Of a DNA stretch of 64,000 nucleotides, positions 21,307 to 32,170 are shown one piece after another. This DNA comes from Armigeres subalbatus (taxonomy: Eukaryota; Arthropoda; Insecta; Diptera; Culicidae): positions 18,127,357-18,191,356 of the forward strand of contig NC_085140.1 of NCBI RefSeq assembly GCF_024139115.2, in the 5' to 3' direction. The notes under the pieces are model-generated. The model did no database searches and had not been told where the DNA came from. It saw nothing but the letters and a program-made list of their open reading frames with translations. Each line of letters starts with the position of its first letter. The first letter of the stretch is position 1. Position numbers and translations under genes: made by a program.

Positions 21307-21470
21307 CTAGTCGAGTCAAGTACAAGACACTGAAGACGACCACACAGTTGTGGTCGAAATACGTATCTGCAAAGATTACGAAAATTAACTAGTGGAATTA
21401 AATGGACAGTACTTAATTCGTCTTAGACGGTTTAATACATTCCACTAAAAGAGCTTAATATATTTTTCTG
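21307..21470 (-). mobile_element. foldback-family partial copy, right type
   Basis: Contains the foldback loop (AGTCGAGTCAAGTACAAGAC) and one arm running to CTTAATTCGTCTTAGACGG and the ATACATTCCACTAAAAGAGC tail. The partner arm is missing. Jockey-like text continues on both sides, so it is an insertion into that relic. Confidence 0.7.
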
Positions 21471-21654
21471 ATGCTCTAGGACGTTATGTAGCGAGACAAA
21501 ATCGATGCGTTTAAATTCCAATGGAAGATTGTCTTTGTGATCGAATAAGGGCTCATTATCGGTAACGATGAGTGCAATTTCTAGAGAATGATGACGGCGA
21601 TCAACCTTCTATAAAGCGACAGCAGCTTCAGTTACAACGCGTCCCAATTGGCTC

Positions 21655-21880
21655 TTTCTGCCAGTGCCAAACAACCATTTCGGTCAAATGACATATTCGG
21701 CCAAATGGACCTTTATGCCAAACGAATATTTCGGCTCAACGGCATTTTCGGCAAAATGACCTGTTCGTCCAAACGACTATTTCGGTCAATTGAGATTTAT
21801 GGTCAATCTATTTTGGCCATAGTGGTTAAATGACATTAGGCTAAATGACTTTCGGCTTAAAGTATTAGTCGGCTAAGTGA
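21655..21880 (+). repeat. GGCCAAATGAC-type minisatellite
   Basis: About ten units of TTCGG(C/T)CAAATGAC-like words with ~20 bp spacing. Same word family as 17960-18900 and 55640-56560. No coding value. Confidence 0.65.
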
Positions 21881-21889
21881 CATTCGGAT

Positions 21890-22130
21890 TTTCAAAAGTA
21901 CGCATATGCCCGGAATAAGGCAATGTTATGTGTGATTCCTTCATCAAAAATATGCATTTGTCCGGCATAAAATAAGGGGTAATAAAATCTTTTTTAGGCA
22001 GTCATAAAAGTGGATCTTTCTTCCAAATAATGCATCTGATCGCCATAAGGCACGGAATACCGGAATAAGTTGGAAAGAAATCTTCATTTAAAAAATGCAT
22101 CAGCCCGGAATAAGGCGACTACCTAATTTA
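21890..22130 (-). repeat. CCGGAATAAGGC minisatellite, reversed orientation, part 1
   Basis: Units of about 60-65 bp contain GCATTTGTCCGGCATAA, AAGGCAAT and GATTCCTTC blocks. This is the reverse orientation of the better-kept array at 29680-30530 (CTTATACCGGGCAGACGC). Confidence 0.6.
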
Positions 22131-22840
22131 GAAAGCCTAATTAGGATCTTTTTACTCAAAAGGCAAATGATTAAATTTTAAATGCTTTTAATATTAGTTG
22201 TACGTGTAGTTGGCGTGAAAATAATCAATATCAGAAGTCGCGAATGAGGGAATCTGAAACATAAGGATGGATCTTTCATAAAAAACTTCTGGTAAAGTTG
22301 ATTCTGGGAACTCATTTTCCTGGATTGATAATGTGCGCCAATTCAGAAAATAGTGATATCTTATGAAACCTAAAAACCGCACAATCCAAGTTTAAACCGT
22401 ACAAGACAATAATCAAAAAGTCAAAAACCTGGAACAGAGAGCGAATCTAGATGTCATTGGCGCCCCACGTCTGATGCCAATGTCACTGTTCGGCGGATTT
22501 TTACGATACAGCCAAAATTTCGTGGCCTAAGCGCCACTCCCGCGAGAAACAAATGCTCTAAAAACTAAAAAGCTCTTGGAGCATAATAGCTTTTTGCACC
22601 ATTAATAACCGGACCTTACCCGAGTACATCCAACCAGAGGTTGCAACATTTTATTGCAATCTTGCACTCGTTTCGCGTACAGTTTGCAATAATTAGTATC
22701 ATTCGAAAAATATTAGATGTCGTTTTTGTAACATGGAAATCGAGACCTTGGAACATCAGCTTTGCAGTTGTGATACATTGTACAAGTGCAGATCATATTT
22801 GATGCGGGCAACCCACAAAAGCCCAACTCAATGAACGCAA
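22131..22840. other. unique sequence, no feature recognised
   Basis: A/T-rich at first, with a short GC-richer patch at 22440-22560. No credible ORF, tandem repeat or inverted repeat stands out. Confidence 0.4.
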
Positions 22841-23267
22841 CAAAATATATGCTCGGTATAAGGCAATGGTATAAATAATTCCCTTCTGGAACATGATGCA
22901 TCTGTCCGGAATGAAGTAACGCAACAAGAGTAGATATTATCCTTTCTCTATAATCAGGCGTTTGCCTGGAATCAGGCAATAGTAAATGTGATTCCTTCTT
23001 CAAAAGTAAAAAAGCATTTGCTCGGAATAACAAAATGATGAAAGTGATGTCTTCACTTGAACGTACGCATCGGCCCGAGATGATGCACTGCAATGGTGAA
23101 TGTAATTTCTCTTTAAAAATAATGTATCTGGCCGACATTAGTCAATCGGGGTTGTTATCCCTTCTCCAGAAGTAGGCATTTGCTCGGAATGAGGAAATAT
23201 TGAATGTGATTCCTTGCAACAAGAAATGAAGCATGGCATTAGGCAATCCCTTAGTAAACACGATTTA
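22840..23267 (-). repeat. CCGGAATAAGGC minisatellite, reversed orientation, part 2
   Basis: Resumes the ~60-65 bp units (GCATCTGTCCGGAATGAAG, GCAATGGTAAATGTGATTCC). A minus-strand frame across it (22713-23138) is a repeat artefact. It ends where the element at 23268 begins, and a fragment continues after that element. Confidence 0.6.
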
Positions 23268-23694
23268 CAGTGTCGGACAAAGTTATAAGACCAGAGGCCG
23301 TTTTTATACAAAATGACCAACTTTGGAGGGCTGTGTCTCGGCTTGTAGTTGGCCAATCGAGCTGAAATTTTGGCTGCTCCGGGGGAATAGGAGGAGGATA
23401 CACATTTTTCGGACCACGGACTTCGCACTTACAGACCTCTGAAAGGACAAAAAATAAGACAACCTCCAGGATCTCTAAAAATCAGAAACAAGACATTAAA
23501 CTTATTCGCCGGTGGTCATGGCTCAATTCTAACGTTATGATCCTGAAAAATTAACCCAAAGTAGTGGTCCTATTTATTGTCCTTTCAGATATCTGTAAGT
23601 TCGAAGTCCGTAGTCCGAAAAATATGAAAATTCAGGTACATTCCCCATTTTGTATAAAAAACGGCCTTTGGTCTTATAGTTTTGTTCGACACAG
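23268..23694. mobile_element. inverted-repeat element with CAGTGTCGGACAAAG end
   Basis: The left end CAGTGTCGGACAAAG continues into TTATAAGACCAGAGGCCG; the right end reads CGGCCTTTGGTCTTATAG then TTTTGTTCGACACAG, its complement with a few changes. Inverted similarity also reaches the AAGTCCGTAGTCCG / CGGACCACGGACTT blocks. The end resembles those of mariner/Tc1-type elements and a TA precedes the left end, but no matching TA was seen on the right. Non-coding. Confidence 0.7.
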
Positions 23695-23768
23695 AAACAG
23701 TGAAGGTTATCCCATTTTACGACGCGACTTTCAATATAAGGCAGGTATTATTTTTTATATATTTTACT

Positions 23769-24060
23769 AGCTGACCCGGCGAACTTTGTCTCGCCAAAAA
23801 TTGATTAATTTGCTGATACAATTTTTTACGTTCACAATTTATCTAGAAAACAAATCGGTACTTCAGAATGATCTCTCATTTTTTCTACAACTTAATTTTG
23901 ACTTTCAAAACATTCCAATATTGCAAAATTGTAAGGTTTCATACAATATTTGTATAAGAATCAAGCAATTTCGCATATGCCCAGTTCTCATACAGGTTTT
24001 GGTAGATTTTTATTCAGAATTGTAAGAAAATCTAACAACCGCCAGTTGGGTGCGGAATCT
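23769..24060 (+). repeat. dispersed repeat starting TAGCTGACCCGGCGAAC
   Basis: The opening word TAGCTGACCCGGCGAACTTT is one I recognise as a recurrent insect genomic repeat edge, though I cannot name the element with confidence. The body is A/T-rich and encodes only an 79-codon non-repetitive frame without recognised domains. Confidence 0.4.
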
Positions 24061-26071
24061 AGCTAAGTGCACGTTCCCAAATCAATAACGTAATCGAAGC
24101 ACATATCTTCTAATTTTACCTCCGTGTGAATCACTTTATCAGCCGCAAGGATGATTCATCGACGTGGATTTTTCTCCAACCATTGCATATTCATTGGTTC
24201 GCAATAGGGGAGCCCATCGTTGCTGCCTTTTCTTCCTTTTCTGTTGATCGTGGCGTTCACTTCAGTTTCAGCTGATAACGGCGACGGCGACAACGACGAC
24301 GACGACGCGATAGCTGCAGCAATACCAAAATGCGATAAACGTCTTCAAAGCAAACAGCCAACGACGACGATGACAACGAGCACGACCGATATGCTGATAG
24401 GCTTCCTTGAGGAAAATTCGTTTGGGGAATTATTTCTGTTGGGGCTTTCTTTTCTTCCGCCGTTTTGTCGGAAGGAAAATGAGGAAACAGTGCGCAGACG
24501 CAGCGGCGTTTTTCCTCTCCTGATGGACAGTGACACAGTACATTATGCTTGGTGGGTCGGTCGGTTCCCGTGGGTGTCAGGTCTGGTTGAATGAAGTGGG
24601 AAAATTTATGTGCCGTTTTTTATGAGTGCTTGCTCCTCTCTGCTGCCCTCCCCCCCTCGGCGCACCATGCGTTCCATGTTTTTCTCGATGGTGTGGTGGG
24701 TCGAACTCTTGGGGCTCGAACATGATACACTTGAACCAAAATTCGGAGCTTTTATTTTTCTATCGTTTTTGGCAAAGACGGTCACGATGATACGTGATGG
24801 GCCTGAGCGGAAACGGATGGAGTAGGTGGAGCGCAGTTGGGGGTAGGTAAATTGAGAGCCGGCTTTACGAGGACTTTGTTGTGTGAGGCTTTGGTCTCCT
24901 TGATCAGCAATCCTTATCTTGAGTTTTTATTGACCGTTATTGATTTCAGGATGACGGGATTTTTTTAGCAGTGAGCTGCTAGAGAGCTTGTGCGTGCACA
25001 CGAATCTGACTTGTGGGGTTGAAGGTCATGTGCACATGAAAGCATTGATTGTTGTAGAAAGCACATAAACCATCGAAATTATTAACACGAATAACCCGTG
25101 TTACGGGTAATTAGCTTGAAATTCTATTTACTGAATATCTAACGGAACACCTGCTCTAAACAGTAATTTTAAACGCTGTGAGATCAGTTTCAATTCCAAC
25201 TAGTCGTAAATTGAGCAAGTTAAATTCCGATGAAATACTACTTATAGGGTCTGCACTCGTACCTATTTTGGTTCAGATTTGCATCAGTCGGCAGCTTTGG
25301 GCGACATTTCGCCACTGCACTCGAAGCTTGGTATTGCACAATACGCAGACTGGCCAAAGTGCATCTCCCGGACCGACTGTAGGCGACAACTTGCTGTTGC
25401 ATACCCACAATTTATGCGATGATGCAAATGCTCGGACAGATTGTTGCTCTGGTTCGTCGCAGCACAGTTCACCTGCCTGGCCGCCGGCAGCAGGTGGTTA
25501 TAGAGCTGATGGCGCCCCCTGGGAGTAACCCACAGACCCACATACCCACATGCCTTATGCAGGCGAAAAAGATTGAATAAAAGTGTGTTTGCTTCTGACG
25601 ATGGATGCGAATGGTGATGATGAGGGTGGTCTGGTGCCACCACATGCTTACATGCCATCCTCGTCGGCGTCGTCGTCGTCGTCTTCGTCGGTAGCTGGTT
25701 GTGCGCATGAAAACGAAAAGTAGGAATAATAATGCTGATTTTATGCATGTGAATACAGAGGAAATTTTGTGCGAGTATTCTTCTTTGTTTTGTCATTCAT
25801 ACATTGTTGTAAGTACTTTGCTGATCGGAGTTTGGATCGTGTAGTAAACATTGGATATGTGTGCATATGTAAATGTATATAAATAAATGTGCCTTTCATA
25901 TTTAGAATGTAAATAAGTTGAATACTTGCATCTCGATTCATGTCTTCATTTTTCCAATTATTTGTAATTATACTGTCTCATGTATCATTACATTATTTAG
26001 GTAGCTATTATTCGTATGATCATTTGGTTGTTATCATCATTAATTTATTCAAACTAAGGCTGGAAAGACTC
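24061..26071. other. unique intronic sequence with two GC-richer islands
   Basis: Islands at 24180-24840 and 25230-25710 are non-repetitive and GC-richer than their surroundings, with short GAC/GTC trinucleotide runs (24282-24308 and 25660-25690). The Asp-rich or Arg-rich frames through them come from those runs. They are candidate regulatory blocks of Syx1A. The rest is A/T-rich and plain. Confidence 0.4.
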
Positions 26072-26190
26072 TCAAAGTACATAAAAATCGTCTCCATTCA
26101 GCTGGTCCATAGCTGCACGTCGCCAATCACGTAATCTTCGAAGGTTCCGCAAATCATCTTCCATCTAGTCGATCTACTATGAGCGTTGCA
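26072..26190 (-). pseudogene. non-LTR element C-terminal tail relic
   Basis: On the minus strand the last codons read DWRRAAMDQLNGDDFYVL followed by a stop, a typical end of CR1-type non-LTR ORF2 proteins. The upstream part (VDRLDGR-like) is frameshifted. Only about 120 bp survive, so it is a 5'-truncated or eroded fragment without enzyme domains. Confidence 0.65.
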
Positions 26191-26600
26191 TATCCCACCA
26201 TAGATGGAACGCAGCATTTAACTTCCGGAAACTCGAGGTTGGTGCTCCACGAGCCTTCTCGTACAGAACTATTGGATTTCACAAAAAAGCTGTTTTCACT
26301 AACCCCGTTGTATCTTTGTCGGTTTGGTACGGCAAAACATTCTTTTGCATATAAACAATAAAGAATGACGCATAAAAATAAAAAAAGGTCCATAAATAAC
26401 AACTGATTGTTACGTAAAACACTACCATAAATCCTAGTTCGATCCGCTTACAATTTATCTTCAATCTGATGTAGGCAATGATCTGCAAAGATAACAAATC
26501 AAATGCATGAACTGCAATTGGTGGTCTCGATAGGTTGTGTCACATGTGGCTTTGAAGTCGATAAATTGATTATGTGTTGGCACGTTGTATTTGCGGTATT
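26191..26600. other. A/T-rich sequence, no feature recognised
   Basis: Includes a short stray match to the foldback family (CTGCAAAGATAAC near 26481), otherwise nothing supported. Confidence 0.35.
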
Positions 26601-26604
26601 TTTG

Positions 26605-26825
26605 AGGTACACCCTGCTAGGCAGAAGTCCGTTAGGCAAAAAGACGTTAGGCATAGATACGTAAAGCATAATGGACGTTAGGCATAACGTGACCCTATGA
26701 ACAGACCATGACATAAAGAAGGCAGAAGTATGCCTAAAGTACATTATGCCTACCGTCCGTTATGCCAAGCGTCCATTATGCTTAACGTACTTATGCTTAA
26801 CGTACTTATGCCTAACGTTGCGGAC
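26605..26825. repeat. GTTAGGCATAA minisatellite that reverses orientation
   Basis: Left half (26610-26690) repeats GACGTTAGGCATA-like units; right half (26730-26820) repeats the complement, TTATGCCTAACGT and TTATGCTTAACGTAC. The halves face each other across a short centre (26693-26725), so the block can fold into a long stem. Non-coding. Confidence 0.75.
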
Positions 26826-27967
26826 CCGCATTTTTGCAAATGAATTTATTTGCAATTGGCATAGAATCCAATTTAATGGGCAACATTTGTGGTAGCTACT
26901 ACAGTCCATATAGCCATGGAACCTTCCGTTCACCCCTGCGACATAACCTACTTCTTCTGAATCTCGGTATCAATTTTGGCGACATCATCATTCGATATAG
27001 TGATACCGCCATCTATGGATCTCTCACTCGTTCGTAAGAAGGTTCCTATTTATGTCCCTACACTCATCAGGCTGGGACACGTCCCGAAAATCAAGTTTTA
27101 CGTTCGTTTGTATCGTTCTCTGCTCATCCTCGTGCACTGTTGCAGCAATCTCGCCAGTAGTGCTGCATTCTTCATGCTCACATTCGCCGTCATACCAGAC
27201 GTTTCTGTGACAGGAGGACACTGTGCCTAGTACAGTAATTGCTGTGCTACCAATGTCGGATCGAATATCTCTCAAGCAGGGTTTGCAGAAATCGCTCTTC
27301 AATGGAAAACGAACACAGTGCTGCAAAGTGTCACCGTTCAAGTCAAGCGTGACAATAACAAAATCCAGGTCATGTGTCAAGAACTCAATTGTGATGCTCA
27401 ATGTGGATCTCACATGCTTGGTGTAACGATCACCATGAAAGTGACATTTTAGCAACTAGCGCTTGGTCACTTGGTCACCATGTCTTCACTTCTTCTGCCT
27501 GTGATCACCAGCATGAATGATAGGAAAACTTTCCTGATGTTGTGGTTGTCATATCCGTGTCATCTTAACTATCGTGATGATCACTTGAACTATGCGGTGT
27601 TTGATTCGAAATCAACGCTCGTCAGCAATGGAATAATCCACTTAGCAGAAATTAATGGATTTTTGCTGTAATAAAATTGCATGAAGCCAAAATAGAACTT
27701 TTGGGAACATTCAAGTGTTCTTATTGTTTATGTTGACTTTTTGTGCAATATTTGAAGAGGTTCTGTAAAAAGAAAAGTACATACATAGTTTTTCCAAATT
27801 TGATCCAGACTATCTTTTGAAAGAGGTTAAATTTTTTTTTATTGATTGTTTTAATGGATACAATAAAAAAACGACACATCCTACAAAAAAATGTTGTATG
27901 GGTGACTGTCGCAAAATCAGTCAAAGTTTCTAATAAAGATATCGGAAACAATTCAAATTGAACCCCA
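26826..27967. other. unique sequence; open but unsupported frames
   Basis: 26830-27670 is non-repetitive. A 143-codon minus-strand open stretch (27024-27455) has no ATG start and no recognised domain, and short plus-strand frames overlap it. 27700-27960 is A/T-rich. I cannot support a gene. Confidence 0.35.
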
Positions 27968-28159
27968 CACTGAAAAAAATCAGTTTTAAAAATTAAAACT
28001 CGATTTGCAAAAAAACGCCCTTTTTAATTTGAATGAAATTGTGCCTCACGATAGGTGATTATGTTCCCTACCAACCGTCCATACATCGCAAGCTGGGCAC
28101 TTCGAAGGAAAAAAAGTTTTTCTAACAAAAACTTTTTCTAGTCGAAATTATTTTCAGTG
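27968..28159. mobile_element. short inverted-repeat element with CACTGAAAA ends
   Basis: CACTGAAAAAAAT at the left and ATTATTTTCAGTG at the right form short terminal inverted repeats around 190 bp of A/T-rich sequence. MITE-like; target duplication not clear. Confidence 0.5.
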
Positions 28160-28199
28160 TATCCGTTGCGATTAGTTACGACCTAAATATTGTACTCTG

Positions 28200-28362
28200 C
28201 TTGACGGCCTACTGTTGACGGTTGACGGCCTACTGTTGAGGTCAAAATCGTATCTGTCAAAGGTACAATCAAGTGGTGAAAATAAATGGAATTGTACAAA
28301 CTCGTCTTATGACAAGTAAAGACATTCCACAAAAAGTTCAAAATAATTATCTTAACCAATCT
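28200..28362 (-). mobile_element. foldback-family partial copy
   Basis: Carries GGCCTACTGTTGAGGTC, TCGTATCTGTCAAAG, TACAAACTCGTCTTATGAC and the ACATTCCAC tail, matching the right arm of the palindrome at 60441-60662. A small local duplication of GTTGACGGCCTACT precedes it. The other arm is missing. Confidence 0.65.
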
Positions 28363-28734
28363 GTAATTGAAGCGTTCTAATATGTGTCCTTTATCATAGA
28401 GAAAGCTGTTAGGCCATTAAACCAGTCGGTAGGCACTTATTTTTACTCGCATATTTTCTGAATAATATGTGGATCGGTTGATACGCTGCTGACATCTGTG
28501 TTTAAGAAGCTCAATCGGAATTTCTTTCAGTACTGCAGATTTATATTTTTGAGCTCATTTAATGCCTTCTTAACCCTTATCCTCCCTTGATACATTTCAG
28601 GCATCAAAAAATGATTCAAAAAATCATAACTTTTTCAATTCTTGACCCTATTTTGCTGATTCCGCCATCAATCGAACCGGTTAAATTCCTAGTTTTTATG
28701 TCTGGGAGGAAAAATGAGATTGGCGACATGGTTC
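28363..28734. other. A/T-rich sequence, no feature recognised
   Basis: No ORF, inverted repeat or tandem repeat could be supported. Confidence 0.35.
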
Positions 28735-29235
28735 CGGAATAATCCCGGGGTCAAGTGGGGTACTTTTTTTTTCTTCTTTTTGATGAAGGAGCCTTGAAAC
28801 TAATCCTGGGTCATATCAAACTTCATGATTTCACAAATCATGATTATTAAAGTTTTTTGTGGAGGCATTTGGAGGGGTTGAGTGCTCCGTGGCATGCTGG
28901 GAGCCTGAGTCCCCCGGAAAAGGGGGGTACTTTTTGATGGGTCCCGAAACCCATCTTGCGAAATATCAGACATCATGATTTCACAAATTATGATCAATAG
29001 AGTATTGAAGGCACTTGGATGGGTGGACCAGGTTCATCCGGGGAAGTGGCCACTTTTTGACGGGTCCCGAAAGAGCCGTCTTGCGACGTATGATTTTATA
29101 AAAAAATAATCTATAAAGTATATTTGGAAGCACTTGCTCCGTGGCATGCCAGGAACCTGGTACCTCCGAGGAAGTGGCCACTTTCTGATGGGTCCCGAAA
29201 CTCGTCTTGCGACGTTCGTCAGCAAATTTCTCTCT
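28735..29235 (+). repeat. satellite C, ~125 bp monomer
   Basis: The core TTTTTGATGGGTCCCGAAAC recurs near 28931, 29053 (as TTTTTGACGGGTCCCGAAAG) and 29181, and a decayed version lies near 28770. Each is followed by a CTTGCGA block and a GGAAGTGGCC or GGGGTAC block comes before it. Spacing is about 120-130 bp. Non-coding; reading frames across it are repeats of each other. Confidence 0.7.
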
Positions 29236-29299
29236 ATCATTGGACTAAGGAGTCGTATACATATTACGTAAGCACTTATGGGGGGAAGGGGCGGTGTGT

Positions 29300-29545
29300 C
29301 GTTTTCTTTCTTAGTGTTCATTCAGCACTTCCATAATTATTACTTGCGAGATTTCTAAGCCAAGTTACTATTTTTTTTGCATTCGTCTAACACGAGATTA
29401 ACACGTTTAAACTTCTATACCAAAAAAGTCAATTTTTTTCGAAAGAATTCCTAGACTGGTTCAAAAGTTGAACCCAGCCTCCTTCAGCATAGTCTTGCTT
29501 GGCAGCCACGCATGTTTCCGCGCGGCTAAGGAAGGCCTCCCGGAA
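29300..29545 (-). mobile_element. Feilai-type SINE, copy 5, decayed and reversed
   Basis: Shows TTAGTGTTCATTCAGCAC, TTGCATTCGTCTAACACGAG and the 5' head complement GCGCGGCTAAGGAAGG at the right edge. It is clearly older than copies 2 and 4, and the B-box complement is degraded (AAAAGTTGAACCC). Confidence 0.7.
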
Positions 29546-29679
29546 TATGTAGAAGTAGTTTTCAAAATTTCAATTGCACCTTTCAAATCCTTTATTATAT
29601 CTGGCAGACGGGCTAGATATAATGAAGGGATTATCTCTTCTCTTTACTTTGTTACGGATAGACGTTTTTATGAATAATC

Positions 29680-30530
29680 CTTTATTTCTTCCTTTCGCCT
29701 AATACCGAGAAAACGTATTCGTTTCAATATGGCATTATATATCCCCTTCGCTTTGTATCGGGCAAACGCTACCATTTAAAGAAGGCATTACCCCTTCCTT
29801 CGCCTTTCACCGGGCAGATTCATTTTTTAAAGAAGGTTTTATCAACTCATTTCGCTTTATTTACAGGAGGCATTATCAACTCCTTTCGCCTCATACCGGA
29901 CAGATGCATCCATTTAAAGAAGGCGTTACCTCTCCCTTCGCCTTATACTGGGCAGACGCGTTCTTTTAAAAATACATTATCAACTCTTTTCGTCTTATAC
30001 CGGGCAGGTTCATCCATTTACAGAAGACGTTACACCTTCCCCACTCCCCACCGCCTTTTACGGGGCAGACGCGTTCTTTTAAAGAAGACATTATCAACTC
30101 CTTTCAACTTATACCGGGCGGATGCATCCATTTAAAGAAGGCGTTGCCCCCTTTTTCGCCTTATACCGGGCATACGCGTTCTTTTAACGAAGACAAAACC
30201 TTTAGTGCGGGCTCAAATAATTAAATTATGTCGGATTCGGGTCGAGTACGGGTTTACAAATACAAAAATTCTCGGGTACGGGTCAGGTTCGGGTTTGATA
30301 AAAAAACGTTATTCCGGGTTCGGGTCAGGTCCGGGTTTGAAGGAAATTTACAAATCGGGTTCGGGTCGGGTTTGGATTTGCAAAATATGAAACCCGGCCA
30401 TCTCTAGGGCAGACGCATCCATTCAAAGTATGCATAACCTTTCCCTATGCTTTGTACCGGGCAGATGCGTTAATTCATAGAAGGGACTACCTCCTTCCTT
30501 TTCTTTATACCGAGGAAAGGTGTCCATTTC
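29680..30530 (+). repeat. CTTATACCGGGCAGACGC minisatellite
   Basis: Units of about 55-65 bp: CCTTTCGCCTTATACCGGGC, then AGACGCGTTCTTTTAAAGAA or the GATGCATCCATTTAAAGAAG variant, then GGCGTTACC or ACATTATCAAC. About eleven units are visible. The block 30200-30405 interrupts it with a different repeat. The same family appears in reverse at 21890-23267. Confidence 0.75.
30200..30405. mobile_element. CGGGTTCGGGTC-rich insert
   Basis: The words CGGGTTCGGGTC and GGGTACGGGTC recur six or so times, ending AACCCGGCCATCTCTAG. That end reads, on the other strand, CTAGAGATGGCCGGGTT, which resembles a hAT-type terminus with subterminal repeats. The left end is not matched, so it may be truncated. Confidence 0.45.
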
Positions 30531-30744
30531 ACATTCCGCGGAATGTCGTACCACGAAAGAGAAATCCGCGAAATGTTTTTCGGTGAAATAGTATACAACC
30601 GTATTTAAAATAGTTTAATTAGAATCATAGTTATTATGGAGTTTGTAGATCTGAAGTAGTGAGATTTTATTGAATCAACCTCCTTATTAGTTATTGAAAT
30701 CATTTCATTTACATTTTCCACAGTTATTGGAATATTGTCTACGA

Positions 30745-30915
30745 CCGCCAATGGCATGGATATGTATCATTTGTGGCAACCACAACGGTACACTATGCCC
30801 AGGAGCCCACGATGCCGAGAATGTTTCCCAATTGAAAACATCCTAGGCGAGACCGAGAATGGAAATTGGCATTCGCAGTCGTACGCATTTGCTCTCGGGG
30901 CTAACTTTATTAAAT
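30745..30915 (-). mobile_element. tRNA-related SINE-like copy, second
   Basis: Shares TGGTGGCAA-like and CGGTACACTATGCCCAGG blocks, ACATCCTAGGCGAGACC and the GCTCTCGGGGCTAAC end with the copy at 660-825. Same orientation and similar length. Decayed B box. Confidence 0.5.
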
Positions 30916-31059
30916 GTATTGCATATTAAATGTTGATTGATAGATATTATGGAAATTATGATTTCAGCTCAAAGAATCTCAAAAGAGTTTTCAAGAAGAG
31001 TTAATGAAGAATCAGTAGATAATGCTAGATTTAAAATGGATCTTAGTATAGATTTTTAA

Positions 31060-32170
31060 GAATTTAGGGTAGGGTAGGATAGATGTTCTGGGTGTAATGT
31101 GGCGAAAAGATGTCTCATAGAGCTATTCAAACTCAAAAGTAAGTCCGTTATCACGTAGATCACTCTCTTGACCATACAGGCCTTCAAGGTGTTATCTAAC
31201 AAAGGTTTGAAGTACCATTGATGTTTGGCGTAACCTTTGACATGTACAGAGTAGCGAAATGGTGGTTTGTTGAGCTATTTGAACTCAACTTCATACAAAA
31301 CTTGTAAAACTGATCTCAAGAATAATTTACCTAATAGTGGAGTGATGTTCTACGGAGCCGTTATAATTTAAAACTATGGCCAAGACCCCGTAGAACGCTT
31401 TGTTGACTATACATACCTTCAACATCTGTACTCAAGAATAGTTTGGAGTACCAAGGATGTCTTGGGAATACTGTAACGTGTTGTGATGTTCTATGGAGCT
31501 ATTCCGCCTCAATAGTAAGGCCGATATCCCGTAGTTCGCTTTGTTGATATTACCGACCTTCAAGATCTGAGATCATGAGTAGTTTGGAGTGCCGTTAATG
31601 CTTTGGCAATATTGTGACACTATTTTAACAACAGCGAAATAGAGTTTCATAGTGCTATGCCAACTTGAAATTGAGGCTAAGATCCCCTTAGATTACTTTT
31701 TTGACCATATAGAGCTTCAAGATCTGAGCGCAAGAATAGTTTGGAGTACCGTTTATGTTCATAGAATACTGTTACATGCGTGTGATGTTTTGTTCGTAGA
31801 ATGAAAACGAAAGTGAATTTATTCAACTTATTCGTATGTTTGTTGTTGGATATCCTTAGTTATAGGGTGGAAGGATATCCGATACGATTTGTGATCGATT
31901 GGAACTGCTACACGAAAACTTTTAGTGGAAAATGGGTAATTTTTCATTGACGCTTGGTGTGATTTGGGCGAACCCCGACCATTTCAAATAACGAAATGAT
32001 GTCCCAAGAGGCTATTCCAATTCAAAAGTATAGCTTATTCCTAGTAGATCGCTTTGTTCACATATTCTCAAGATCTGAACTTAAAAACAGTTTGAAGTAC
32101 AGTAAATATGTCCCGTGACATATTCTTAATGTAATAAAAAAGTGATGCCTCATGGAGCTGTGCTGTGGAG
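31060..32170 (+). repeat. satellite B, ~130-165 bp monomer
   Basis: The markers AATAGTTTGGAGTACC and CTTCAAGATCTGAG recur (near 31206, 31443, 31572, 31738, 32085) with GTGATGTTCTATGGAGCTAT blocks between them. About seven diverged monomers. The stretch 31795-31985 is an insert that shares a segment with the window start (305-352). Non-coding. Confidence 0.7.

Larger units (their letters stand above)
16640..21650 (-). mobile_element. Jockey-like non-LTR retrotransposon relic, multiply interrupted
   Basis: Read on the minus strand, fragments fall in the order expected for a Jockey-clade ORF2. 21650-21476 and 21300-21067 hold endonuclease/linker-like text; 20687-20454 has the FVNSKRK block; 20050-19990 has the palm motif (QVDAIFTDLQAAFDKIDH). 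17430-17210 has SGVPQGRILGPLLFAMYFND; 17200 down to 16740 has the YADDLK-like motif and the post-RT region. It carries frameshifts, stops and an internal deletion before the palm, so it is dead. Three later insertions split it: 17437-19982, 20748-21056 and 21307-21470. Confidence 0.8.

Noticed and set aside
22713..23138. 141-codon minus-strand ORF
   Set aside because: Lies within the reversed CCGGAATAAGGC minisatellite and repeats itself.
27024..27455. 143-codon minus-strand open stretch in unique sequence
   Set aside because: No ATG in frame and no recognised domain; could be a decayed fragment but cannot be supported.
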